Positions 1-8,426 of a stretch of DNA of 64,000 bases are shown here, piece after piece. The stretch comes from Treponema sp. (GTDB lineage: Bacteria; Spirochaetota; Spirochaetia; Treponematales; Treponemataceae). Position 1 is the first letter of the stretch. Every line of letters begins with the position of its first letter. The notes below the pieces were generated by a model. The model was not told the DNA's origin, did no database searches, and saw only the letters and a list, made by a program, of their open reading frames with translations. The position numbers and the translations under genes are program-made. The stretch is taken from NCBI GenBank assembly GCA_024693715.1, contig JAILKS010000004.1:42688-106687 (forward strand), read 5' to 3'.

Positions 1-1359
1 GTTTCAAAAGCTGAAGAAGCAGATAAAGAGATTGCAGAAGCACGTTCTAAAGGGACTGAAGCTCTTGATAAACTGTTTGAAGAAAAACCATTGCTTGGAA
101 TCCCTTTTGCAAATAAAGATAATATCAATTCAAAAGGACATAAACTTACCTGTGCTTCAAAAATTCTTGAAGGCTATGTTGCTCCGTATAATGCAACTGT
201 CATAGAACGTCTTGAAAAAGCAGGTGCAATTCCTCTTGGTCGTTGTAATCAGGATGAATTTGCAATGGGTTCTTCAACTGAATATTCCTGCTATGGACCT
301 ACAAGAAATCCTATTAACCGTGAATATGTTTCAGGCGGTTCTTCAGGTGGTTCTGCTGCTGCAGTTGCGGCAAATCAGGCGTTATTTGGTTTAGGTACAG
401 AGACTGGTGGTTCTGTAAGACTTCCTGCAAGCTATTGCGGTATTTATGGATTAAAAACAACTTATGGTGTTTTGAGCCGATGGGGTGTAGTAGCTTATGG
501 TTCATCTTTAGATCAGGTGGGAATCCTTGGTCATACACCACAGGATATTGCACTTCCTTTGAGTCTCATGACCGGTATAGATACGTTTGATGATACTTCT
601 GCCGATTTACCTGACAGCGATTCATTAAAGAAACTTACTGCCTTGACAGAGGAAGAATTTAAAACTCTGAAGATTGCCATTCCAAAACAATTTTTGAAGA
701 CAGATGGTGCAGATCCTGATGTAATAAAATGCTTTGAAGAGACAAAAAAATGGTTTGAAACAAAGGGTGCGAAGATAGATGAAGTAGATCTTCCTGTTCT
801 TGATGCATCTATCGCAGCATATTACGTAATCGCACTTTCTGAAGCGGCATCAAATTTGAGTCGTTTTGACGGAATTCGTTATGGACGACGGGTAGACAAT
901 CAGAAAGGATATGATGAACTTTATGTAGATACACGCTCTGAAGGCTTTGGTCCTGAAGTTAAACGACGAATTGTAATAGGTAATTATGTTTTATCTGAAC
1001 AGTTCTCCGGTGATACTTATAAAAAAGGAATGACCGTTCGTGCAAGAATTCAGCGTGATGTTGCAAAGGTTTTTGAATCTTATGATATTATTCTTTGTCC
1101 GACTTGTCCTACTGCTGCGTTTAAGCTTGGCTCTAAGGTTGATAATCCTCTTGAAATGTATCTTTCAGATTTATATACAACCTTTGTTAATCTTGCACGC
1201 ATTCCTTCTATCAACGTACCGGCAGGAAGAACTTCTTCTGATAATATGCCGATTGGTATGCAGTTTGCGGGAAAAATGTTCAGTGAACCAAAGATTTTGC
1301 GACTGGCACAGAATTGGGAAAAAGATCATCCTCAGATTGGAATCCCTGTAAAAGAATAA
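1..1359 (+). CDS. gatA: Glutamyl-tRNA(Gln) amidotransferase subunit A (5' end outside window)
   Basis: Amidase subunit of GatCAB, which converts Glu-tRNA(Gln) to Gln-tRNA(Gln) in the cytoplasm. The frame is open from base 1, so the start lies upstream; 452 codons are visible and the family is usually about 480-490 residues, so only some 30-40 residues are missing. The amidase-signature catalytic lysine is visible in IPFANKDN, and the glycine/serine-rich stretch with the cis-Ser and nucleophile Ser in VSGGSSGGSAAAVAA. The later GTETGGSVRLPASYCG block is also typical of GatA. An S1-domain gene follows after 17 nt and is probably co-transcribed. Confidence 0.95.
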   Translation, partial: VSKAEEADKEIAEARSKGTEALDKLFEEKPLLGIPFANKDNINSKGHKLTCASKILEGYVAPYNATVIERLEKAGAIPLGRCNQDEFAMGSSTEYSCYGPTRNPINREYVSGGSSGGSAAAVAANQALFGLGTETGGSVRLPASYCGIYGLKTTYGVLSRWGVVAYGSSLDQVGILGHTPQDIALPLSLMTGIDTFDDTSADLPDSDSLKKLTALTEEEFKTLKIAIPKQFLKTDGADPDVIKCFEETKKWFETKGAKIDEVDLPVLDASIAAYYVIALSEAASNLSRFDGIRYGRRVDNQKGYDELYVDTRSEGFGPEVKRRIVIGNYVLSEQFSGDTYKKGMTVRARIQRDVAKVFESYDIILCPTCPTAAFKLGSKVDNPLEMYLSDLYTTFVNLARIPSINVPAGRTSSDNMPIGMQFAGKMFSEPKILRLAQNWEKDHPQIGIPVKE

Positions 1360-1376
1360 ACTGCAAGGAAAAGAAA

Positions 1377-2468
1377 ATGAACAGATTTAATATAGGAGAC
1401 AGTCTTGAAACTGTCGTAGTAGCAGTAACTGATTCTACTGTTTTTGTTGATTTGAGTGCAAAAAGTGAAGGGATTGTAGATGCCGCTGAATTTAAGGATG
1501 AAGAAGGAAACATCAGTGTAAAGGAAGGAGATAAAATCAAGGTTTTCTTTACAGGTGAAGTCCGCGGTGAAATGCGTTTTACTTCAAAAATAGGTGGAAG
1601 TGCCGCTGATGATACGATGATAGAAAATGCTTTTAAAGGTGGGATCCCTGTAGAAGGACATGTTGAAAAAGAAATTAAAGGCGGTTATGAAATAAAGCTT
1701 GGTTCAAAAAGAGCATTTTGTCCTTATTCTCAGATGGGATTCAAAGATAAAAAAGAACCTTCTGAATATGTTGGTAAAACCTTAAGCTTTATCATTACAG
1801 AATATAAAAATGACGGTAAGGATATTCTTGTTTCAAACCGTAAAATCGGCGAAAGTGAATATGCTTCTAACATTGGTAAAATTGCAGCTCAGATTACAGA
1901 AGGTGCTGTTGTAGATGCCGTTGTTGATAGTCTGGAAAAATTCGGTGCTTTTGTAAATATTATGGGCTTTCGTGCTCTGCTTCCTATAAGTGAAATGTCG
2001 CTTGATCGTGTTACAGATGCAAGTGATATTGTTGAACAGGGGCAGACAATAACTGTTAAAGTTATTCATGCAGACTGGAAAAATGAACGTGTCAGTGTGA
2101 GTTTAAAAGCACTTATGAAGGATCCATGGGAAAGTGCAGCAGCAAAATTTCCTGTTGGAACAAAGGTTGACGGAAAAATATCACGGATTGCAGATTTTGG
2201 ACTTTTCGTAAATATTGATAAAGGAATAGACGGTCTTGTTCATATCAGTGAGCTTGAAGATGTAAGCGCAAATACAAATCTTAAAAAGGTTTATAAAATC
2301 GGACAGGAAATGAGTGTTGTTGTAGAAAAAATAGACATCGCTTCAAAAAGAATATCTCTTGTTCCGGCAACTTCAAAAGAACAGGACGCTACAGCCGCTA
2401 AATATCTTTCAAATCAGGATGATGACGGAGAAACATATAATCCGTTTGCTGTACTTTTAAAAAAATAA
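1377..2468 (+). CDS. Protein with four S1 RNA-binding domains (ribosomal protein S1-like)
   Basis: A 363-residue protein made almost wholly of S1-type OB folds: about residues 5-70, 85-155, 170-245 and 255-330. The last two are the most canonical (KFGAFVNIMGF..LLPISEM and DFGLFVNIDKGIDGLVHISEL). Likely binds RNA during translation, like short S1 proteins of low-GC bacteria. The ATG at 1377 is chosen over an upstream in-frame start inside gatA because AAGGAAAAG lies just before it and the product begins with the first S1 strand. It runs tail-to-tail into the next gene with a 1-nt gap and no visible terminator. Confidence 0.85.
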   Translation: MNRFNIGDSLETVVVAVTDSTVFVDLSAKSEGIVDAAEFKDEEGNISVKEGDKIKVFFTGEVRGEMRFTSKIGGSAADDTMIENAFKGGIPVEGHVEKEIKGGYEIKLGSKRAFCPYSQMGFKDKKEPSEYVGKTLSFIITEYKNDGKDILVSNRKIGESEYASNIGKIAAQITEGAVVDAVVDSLEKFGAFVNIMGFRALLPISEMSLDRVTDASDIVEQGQTITVKVIHADWKNERVSVSLKALMKDPWESAAAKFPVGTKVDGKISRIADFGLFVNIDKGIDGLVHISELEDVSANTNLKKVYKIGQEMSVVVEKIDIASKRISLVPATSKEQDATAAKYLSNQDDDGETYNPFAVLLKK

Positions 2469-2469
2469 T

Positions 2470-3069
2470 TTATTCGCTGATAGTTTTAAAATCAGATAAT
2501 TGCATGAAGGTGTACAGTAAACCGTTTTCTGTATAAGTAATGCAGAATCTTCCTGTAACTTCTATCGGACTTCCTATCGGCGGATAATCTTCCGGGTATT
2601 TTTTATCGGGACAGATAAATTCAATTCCCTGCTGACAGCATTGAGTTGCATCTGGAATAATCACAGAAAGATATTTGTCAGGATTTCCTTCGTAGCTGTA
2701 GACCTGGAAAAATCCCTTTACCTTTATATCAGTGTTTTCATAATCCTCGGGCATAATCATCATCTCAAAAACCTGCGAATAAATCATTGTTGAGTTCATT
2801 GATGTTAAATCAATCATTCCCTGAGATTCTTTTTCCAGTGTAGATTCTGCGATTTTTTTCAGTGTGCTGACAGGAGGGACGTTCATTCCTTCAAGTGTTT
2901 GCTCTGTTTTTGATATTACTGAGCCAGGTAAAATTTCAAGAGAATCCGTTGTCTGAAGTTCAAGAATATCTTTTACGGAATTTTGAGCGGGTATTACCGG
3001 ATTTGCATTCTTTCTTTTACATCCGGTGAAAAGCAATATCAATATAGATAAAAAAATAATTTTTTTCAT
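2470..3069 (-). CDS. Lipoprotein at the end of the zinc-transport operon
   Basis: A 199-residue predicted lipoprotein: basic N-terminus, hydrophobic core and lipobox FTGC, so Cys16 would be lipidated. The C-terminal half (about 95-195) has the look of an OB-type beta domain, with YENTDIKVKGFF, a CC pair in ATQCCQQGIEF, another Cys in FICPDKKYP, and IEVTGRF. It lies 17 nt after znuB on the same strand, so it probably shares that transcript. The cysteines and the context suggest a zinc-linked role at the membrane. That is inference; I do not recognise an established function. Confidence 0.7.
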   Translation of the reverse strand: MKKIIFLSILILLFTGCKRKNANPVIPAQNSVKDILELQTTDSLEILPGSVISKTEQTLEGMNVPPVSTLKKIAESTLEKESQGMIDLTSMNSTMIYSQVFEMMIMPEDYENTDIKVKGFFQVYSYEGNPDKYLSVIIPDATQCCQQGIEFICPDKKYPEDYPPIGSPIEVTGRFCITYTENGLLYTFMQLSDFKTISE

Positions 3070-3086
3070 AATTAAATAACCTTGTA

Positions 3087-3923
3087 TTAACGAGTTTTAA
3101 ATTTTCCGATTATGCTGAATAAAAGAAAAATAAAAAGATTAACTGCAACTATTGTAGAACCGACAGGAGTTCCTGCAAGTATTGAGATTAAAAGTCCTGA
3201 AACAGAGCATACAACTGATATTACTGAAGAACAGATTGTAACAGTTTTAAAACTTTTGAATAACCGCATGGAACTTAATGCAGGAAAAATTACAAGAGCA
3301 GAAATCAAGAGGGAACCGACAAGATTCATTGCAAGTACAATGATAATTGCGATTATTATGGCAATTACCAGATTGTAAATGCTTGCATGAGTTCCTATTG
3401 CCTGTGCAAAGTTCTGATCAAAGGTTACTGCAAAAATCTTGTTGTAAAAAAGAATAAATGCAACTATTACGCAGACAGAAAGAATTACACAAAGCCAGAC
3501 TTCACTTTTTTTAAGAGTCAGAATGGAAGTAGAGCCGAATAGGGTTGTGCAGACATCTCCGGTCAAATTTGACGACTTTGAAAAAATATTCATAAGAAGG
3601 TAGCCGATTGCAAGGGAGCTTACAGAGATGAGCGCTATTGATGCGTCACCTTTGATTTTTGCATTTTGACCGGTTCTCAATAAAAGAATTGCACTTAAAA
3701 CTGTCAGGGGAAGAACAAGAAACATATTGTTCGAAAGGTTTAATACAGCGGCTATGCAGATTCCTCCGAAAGCTACATGCGATAAACCATCACCAATAAA
3801 AGAAAATCTTTTTAGAACAAGTGTTACTCCGAGTAAAGAGGAGCACAGAGAGATTAAAACTCCTACTATAAATGCGTATCTTACAAATGGAAATGAAAAA
3901 TAATGAATTAAGGTATTTATCAT
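3087..3923 (-). CDS. znuB: Zinc ABC transporter, permease subunit (ABC-3 family)
   Basis: A 278-residue, highly hydrophobic protein with about eight transmembrane helices. The motif LKRFSFIGDGLSHVAFGGICIA near residue 40 is typical of the ZnuB/TroC/MntB permease family, as is GSLLISALVIFPALSSMRL near residue 205. It would form the inner-membrane channel with ZnuC. Its ATG overlaps the znuC stop codon (ATGA), indicating translational coupling. Zinc rather than manganese specificity is inferred from the acidic, histidine-containing loop of the neighbouring binding protein. Confidence 0.9.
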   Translation of the reverse strand: MINTLIHYFSFPFVRYAFIVGVLISLCSSLLGVTLVLKRFSFIGDGLSHVAFGGICIAAVLNLSNNMFLVLPLTVLSAILLLRTGQNAKIKGDASIALISVSSLAIGYLLMNIFSKSSNLTGDVCTTLFGSTSILTLKKSEVWLCVILSVCVIVAFILFYNKIFAVTFDQNFAQAIGTHASIYNLVIAIIIAIIIVLAMNLVGSLLISALVIFPALSSMRLFKSFKTVTICSSVISVVCSVSGLLISILAGTPVGSTIVAVNLFIFLLFSIIGKFKTR

Positions 3924-4591
3924 AGAAATTCTTTTTTATATTGTTCCTTTTTTCCGAAGAAAATTGATTTTCCTATATGCAGAATGTGAGTTGCATATTC
4001 CAGAGCCGATGATATATCGTGAGAAATCATTATTATCGTAATACCTTCATCGTTTAAGTCTTTTATTAATGAATACATTTCCTGTGTAACACTTGGATCA
4101 AGACCGCTAACCGGTTCATCAAGTAAGAGCATTTTTTGTGTAGCGCACAATGCACGTGCAAGAAGAACTCTTTGCTGTTGTCCGCCGGAAAGCTCTCTGT
4201 AACATTGTTTTCTTATTTCTGTGATTCCCATTTTTTTCATATTTTGTTCTGCAAGAAGTTTTTCTGCTTTATTATAAAACGGGCGTTTCGCACAGCGTGA
4301 CTGACAGCCTGAAAGAACAATTTCATAAACACTTGCAGGAAAATCCTTTTGTACTTCTGTCTGTTGAGGGAGATAACCTATTTCATCCGGTAAAAGTCCG
4401 TCACCCGTAATGATTGTTCCTTCCATGGGTTTTAAAAGACGAAGGATTGTCCTCATGAGAGTTGTTTTTCCGGAACCGTTTTCTCCTACGATGCAAAGAT
4501 AATCACCCTGATTTACACAGAAATTCAAATCCTTTACTATTACTTTTGAGTCATATCCTATTGTTAAATTTTCACAAATTAATTGAGACAT
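3920..4591 (-). CDS. znuC: Zinc ABC transporter, ATP-binding subunit
   Basis: A 223-residue single-domain ABC ATPase with every core motif: Walker A GENGSGKTT (about residue 37), the Q-loop in LPQQTEVQ, signature LSGGQQQR (about 141), Walker B MLLLDEPVSGLD and the switch histidine in MISHD. It powers the ZnuB permease. The start overlaps the end of znuA by 13 nt and the end overlaps znuB by 4 nt, giving a tightly coupled A-C-B gene order. Confidence 0.92.
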   Translation of the reverse strand: MSQLICENLTIGYDSKVIVKDLNFCVNQGDYLCIVGENGSGKTTLMRTILRLLKPMEGTIITGDGLLPDEIGYLPQQTEVQKDFPASVYEIVLSGCQSRCAKRPFYNKAEKLLAEQNMKKMGITEIRKQCYRELSGGQQQRVLLARALCATQKMLLLDEPVSGLDPSVTQEMYSLIKDLNDEGITIIMISHDISSALEYATHILHIGKSIFFGKKEQYKKEFL

Positions 4592-5592
4592 AATGCTTTT
4601 TTCAACTCTGTAAGATTCTTTGTCATTGTTGCAGCATATGATTTTCCCTTAAATGCCTGATCCAAAGTTGTAGATTGCATGGAATCTAAAACTATTATAC
4701 CACATTTATTCTTTTTTGAATTCTGAATTACTGTTTTTGCAAGCTTCTGATTTGAACTGTCAAGAACAATTACGTTTTTAATGTCGAGTTCATTGACCTT
4801 GTTTGCAAGAAAAACAACTGTTTCAAAGCTTGCTTCTGTTTCTGCCGAGCATCCCTTGAAGGCAGCGTAATAGTTGATGCCGTAATCCTCAGTTAAATAA
4901 AGGAACGGGAATCGGTCACATACAATTATTGTTTTTTGAGGTGCAGCCTGAACAGCACGTTCATATTCTCTGTCGATTAATTGGAGTTCGGCGAGGTATC
5001 CTTCTTCATTGCTTCTGTATTTTTCCTGATGAGAAGGATCCAGCTCAACAACTGCGTTTGTAATTGCCTTTACACATTTGATTGCATTTTTTACCGAAAG
5101 CCAGATGTGTTCATCATATTCAATTTCATCTTCATCATGATGATGAATGGATTCTGTATGTCCGTCTTCTTCTTCCTCTTCTTCATCATCCTGCATGCCT
5201 TCAACTAAGGTTTCTTCCCTTAAAGAACCTTTTAAAACATCCATAAGGCATAAAACCTTCATATCAGGGTTTTTTGCTTCTGAAATTGCTGCTTCTACCC
5301 AGGTGTCTGATTCACCACCGATGTAAATAAATAAATCACAGGTAGAAATCTGGATAATATCATTTACAGATGGCTGAAAACTGTGGAGGTCTGTTCCACC
5401 CTTTATTAAAAGTGTATTTGTTACATCTACATAATCTTTACCGACAATGCTTTGAACCCAGTCATATTCAGGGTATATAGTACAAACTATATTTAATTTT
5501 TCACTAAGAGGATTCCTTTTTGTTTTAAAACAACCATTAAATAGAACTGCAAAAGAAATAATAAATGCTAATCTGAATAATAATTTTTTCAT
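4579..5592 (-). CDS. znuA: Zinc ABC transporter, substrate-binding lipoprotein
   Basis: A 337-residue cluster A-I metal-binding lipoprotein, lipobox LFNGC (Cys21). Metal-site histidines are visible in GTDLHSFQPS and DEHIWLS. Between them is an acidic, histidine-containing loop (six glutamates, then HTES and HHHDEDE, about residues 137-160), typical of zinc-specific members. The third ligand region reads CDRFPFLYLTEDYG followed by GCSAETEAS, a variant I recall from clostridial members rather than the HDAFGYF of enterobacterial ZnuA. It begins 47 nt after the TIGR03545 gene and overlaps znuC. No clear Shine-Dalgarno sequence precedes the ATG. Confidence 0.9.
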   Translation of the reverse strand: MKKLLFRLAFIISFAVLFNGCFKTKRNPLSEKLNIVCTIYPEYDWVQSIVGKDYVDVTNTLLIKGGTDLHSFQPSVNDIIQISTCDLFIYIGGESDTWVEAAISEAKNPDMKVLCLMDVLKGSLREETLVEGMQDDEEEEEEDGHTESIHHHDEDEIEYDEHIWLSVKNAIKCVKAITNAVVELDPSHQEKYRSNEEGYLAELQLIDREYERAVQAAPQKTIIVCDRFPFLYLTEDYGINYYAAFKGCSAETEASFETVVFLANKVNELDIKNVIVLDSSNQKLAKTVIQNSKKNKCGIIVLDSMQSTTLDQAFKGKSYAATMTKNLTELKKALCLN

Positions 5593-5639
5593 ACTCTACA
5601 GATTAAAATGTTTATTTAACTTTTTTGCAAGTAGTTTTC

Positions 5640-7832
5640 CTAATTTAAAAGTCCTTTTAACAGTTTTTTACCGGTTTGATTAACTTTGTTTTTTGCTTCT
5701 TCTTTTGCCTTATCTACAGTTTCGTTTACTTTTCCCTGAACATAATTTTCAGCTTCTTTCCTTTTAGCTTCAAGCTGATTTGTCAGGTTTTTTGCATAAT
5801 CTGCATATTCACTTACTTTTTTCTGAATGTCTTCAAAACTGTTGATTTCACCAAAAGCGCCGTTTGAGTATTCATTTAATTTTGAAAAAGCTTCATTTTT
5901 GATTTTTTCTTTAATTTCAATCAGTCTGGTAGAAATCTGTTTGTTCAGAGAATCAAGGAATTTTTTATCCATGTCTGATTCAAGCTTAAGATTCAGCCCC
6001 TTTGTTTTTCTGTAACCAATCTGTGCACTCACCGTCATATCTTTTATTCCCGACAGAGTATCCTGATATAATGTGTAGATAAATTCAGGCTCAAAAGAAT
6101 TTGCTTTTATGTTTACGCCCGAAAAACTTCCGGTACCAGTCAGATTAAAGCCGTCATCTTCATAAATATCTAAAACAGCATCATAGTTTGAACTGGCGTT
6201 CAGACATGGAATGCCCGGCATATCCTTGTAATCCTTTGAGGTAAGTTTTAACGGTAAGCCGTCAAGATTATAATTAATTTTTGCAAGAGGTTCCTTTGAC
6301 CAGCTTCTTGTATCTATTGTAACGTTTGAACTGTGTTTTAAATTAAAAAGATTAAATGTTAATTCACCGGTTGCAGGTACTCCGGCAATATCCATATTAT
6401 CACTTATGTTATGAGCGGCAACCTTGAATTCAGGTCCGTTTACTTCAAGTTTTTTAAACCAGAGATTAGGAGGATTTTTTCTATAATAAACATTCCTTCC
6501 CTTTGCCCGTTGTGCAATTGTCGATTTTTCTTTTTTTGGTTCTTTAGGCTTACCTTTCTGCTCATCAAGAGTTTTGCGCAGCTTTTCATAATACGGATAA
6601 TATTCACCAAGAAGCTTATAAATTGCTGTATCAAGAGTGCCGGTTATGAAACGCTGTCCTGCATCCAGATTGATGTTTTTGTATTTATTAATCTGTTCTG
6701 TAATCAGATTTTTATCGCTTATTACGGCATTCGTAACATTTGCTGCCGTGTCTTTTACTGTAATTGCATCCTGTTTTATAGATTTCAATTCTGCTTCAGT
6801 TTCTTTCTTAAGCTTTTCTGCATAATTATATGCCTGTGTAATTGTGTCGATTGTGTTCTTTAATTTTACAGGATCTTTTCTTGCTTCCTGAAGATTAATA
6901 GCAGCAACCTTTTCATACATTTTTTTTGCTTCTTCAACTTTTTCTTCATATTCTTTTGGTTTAGCCTGATATTTTGCATTTAATTCCTTTGTAACTGATA
7001 TTGCATTTTCTGATGCTTTTTGAGTCTTAAGCTCTTTTTGTATATGCTTTAAAACTGATTCAGGATTATATTCATCAATTAAAGCAGAAACAGATGAGGT
7101 TACATGATTGATTGCATCATCAGTTCGTTTTGCTGCTTCCTGGACAAAGGCAGGAGTATCCTTCAGTTTTTCTTCCCTTGCTCTTCGCTGAGCTGCCCGT
7201 TTTCCCTTTAATTCGCCTGAGTATTTTCTGTTTGTATTGATTTGAATACCGTTTATTGATATTTCATCGGAAATGACACGTTTGCATAACAATTGAGTAA
7301 GATTAAAATCAAGAACGATTGAATCAACCTGGAACAGATTTTTCATAGGCTTTCTTTTATTTGCAATCTGCATATCATCAATTCTGAAACTTGCATTTAA
7401 AAGCTTCAGATTTACAGAAGAAATATCGCATCTTGCACCGAACAGGGTTTCAAAGGTTTCTTCAAGCACTCTTTTTATGATTATGTTTTTGCAGGAAACA
7501 AATCCAATGCCGATTAAAACGAGGAATGAAACTGCAGCAACAAGTGGAAGCCATTTTACTCTTCCTTTATGAGATTTTATTTCTTTATCTATTAATTTAA
7601 GATGCTTGAATTCTTTTTTTATAAGCTCAGTCGATTCAGGAATTTCGTAGAGTGCATTTCCTTTTTTATCAGTTTTATCTGTTTTTTTGAAAAGGGAAAG
7701 AATCCATTCCCTGTCTTTTGGTATATATACATGCTTTCCGATTTTTGATTTAAGCTGTTTTTCTGTATAAGCTTTAGAGAAACGTTTTGGAAGCACAGCT
7801 TTTTTAGGTGTCTTGATTTTATCTTTTTTCAT
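5640..7832 (-). CDS. TIGR03545 family membrane protein, function unknown
   Basis: A 730-residue protein: basic cytoplasmic N-terminus, one transmembrane helix near residues 95-115 (WLPLVAAVSFLVLIGIGFV), a long charged probably coiled-coil section (about 215-440), and a beta-rich C-terminal half resembling AsmA-like proteins (LFQVDSIVLDFNLTQLL, LWFKKLEVNGPEFKV). It matches my memory of TIGR03545, an uncharacterised family found almost always beside TIGR03546, as here. Its ATG overlaps the upstream gene's stop by 4 nt. An envelope or lipid-trafficking role is a guess from the AsmA-like look. Longer than the roughly 550 residues I recall for the family. Confidence 0.75.
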   Translation of the reverse strand: MKKDKIKTPKKAVLPKRFSKAYTEKQLKSKIGKHVYIPKDREWILSLFKKTDKTDKKGNALYEIPESTELIKKEFKHLKLIDKEIKSHKGRVKWLPLVAAVSFLVLIGIGFVSCKNIIIKRVLEETFETLFGARCDISSVNLKLLNASFRIDDMQIANKRKPMKNLFQVDSIVLDFNLTQLLCKRVISDEISINGIQINTNRKYSGELKGKRAAQRRAREEKLKDTPAFVQEAAKRTDDAINHVTSSVSALIDEYNPESVLKHIQKELKTQKASENAISVTKELNAKYQAKPKEYEEKVEEAKKMYEKVAAINLQEARKDPVKLKNTIDTITQAYNYAEKLKKETEAELKSIKQDAITVKDTAANVTNAVISDKNLITEQINKYKNINLDAGQRFITGTLDTAIYKLLGEYYPYYEKLRKTLDEQKGKPKEPKKEKSTIAQRAKGRNVYYRKNPPNLWFKKLEVNGPEFKVAAHNISDNMDIAGVPATGELTFNLFNLKHSSNVTIDTRSWSKEPLAKINYNLDGLPLKLTSKDYKDMPGIPCLNASSNYDAVLDIYEDDGFNLTGTGSFSGVNIKANSFEPEFIYTLYQDTLSGIKDMTVSAQIGYRKTKGLNLKLESDMDKKFLDSLNKQISTRLIEIKEKIKNEAFSKLNEYSNGAFGEINSFEDIQKKVSEYADYAKNLTNQLEAKRKEAENYVQGKVNETVDKAKEEAKNKVNQTGKKLLKGLLN

Positions 7833-8332
7833 ATCATTTCTCCTATTTTTTTAACAAGCGGAAGCTGTTGAAGGATTGTATAAAGCTTGGTCTTTCTGAA
7901 GGAAGGAGCCAGAAGTCTGCGCCAGTATCTGATGATTATTCTTGAAAGGAAGTATAACGGAATATAGCACATCAGAGAAAAGGCAAGAGAGCCCATCACA
8001 ATAGAATTATTGAATTTTGTAAACGCTACAAAAGGGGTGTCGAGCATTTTTGTGAATAAAGGAATGAATTTTTCATAATTTAATATTGCATATCCCCAGA
8101 TGTCAAAGAGATTGTCTAACGCCGGAGCTATTAAAGAAAAGATGAACGTAAAAAATATTAACGCTCCTCTGTTTATACGCATGAAAAAGAAAAATACTGT
8201 CAGAACATACCACAAAAGATTATCCTTTGGTAAAAAACCAAGAATCAGTGCAAGACATACAGCATGCGCAATTTCTCCGGGATGGGAGTTGCTGTTTAAC
8301 GATTTAAAGAACCTGATAATGGCTTTTAGCAT
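7829..8332 (-). CDS. TIGR03546 family membrane protein, function unknown
   Basis: A 167-residue hydrophobic protein with three or four membrane segments. The N-terminal block (FKSLNSNSHPGEIAHAVCLA, then LGFLPKDNLLWY) is the hallmark of TIGR03546, the usual neighbour of TIGR03545; the family is restricted to a small set of bacteria including spirochaetes. The start is placed at the ATG at 8332 because a GGAGG lies 5 nt before it; the in-frame ATG four codons upstream would bury that ribosome-binding site in the coding sequence. Translationally coupled to the next gene (ATGA overlap). Confidence 0.8.
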   Translation of the reverse strand: MLKAIIRFFKSLNSNSHPGEIAHAVCLALILGFLPKDNLLWYVLTVFFFFMRINRGALIFFTFIFSLIAPALDNLFDIWGYAILNYEKFIPLFTKMLDTPFVAFTKFNNSIVMGSLAFSLMCYIPLYFLSRIIIRYWRRLLAPSFRKTKLYTILQQLPLVKKIGEMI

Positions 8333-8371
8333 TAAAACCTCCATTTACATAATAATATTATAAACCACTAT

Positions 8372-8400
8372 TTGACTTTTGAGAATTCCTGGAGTAAAGT
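8372..8400 (+). promoter_or_regulatory. Candidate sigma-70 promoter for the EAL-domain gene
   Basis: The -35 box TTGACT (8372-8377) is separated by 17 bp from the -10 box TAAAGT (8395-8400). Transcription would start near 8407, downstream of the earliest in-frame start at 8379. This supports translation from the TTG at 8427. Confidence 0.5.
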
Positions 8401-8426
8401 TTATATATAAAGAAAAGAGGAGAAAT

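Noticed and set aside
5100..5215. Low-complexity repeat in znuA
   Set aside because: It encodes the acidic, histidine-containing loop typical of zinc-binding proteins and is not an independent repeat.
5593..5639. Possible Zur box (TTAAAT...TTTTAA) before znuA
   Set aside because: The imperfect AT-rich symmetry is expected by chance in this composition and does not match a known Zur consensus.
6411..6863. 150-codon plus-strand reading frame opposite the TIGR03545 gene
   Set aside because: It is antisense to a well-supported coding region, rich in Phe/Cys/Ile from AT-rich codons and without a ribosome-binding site.
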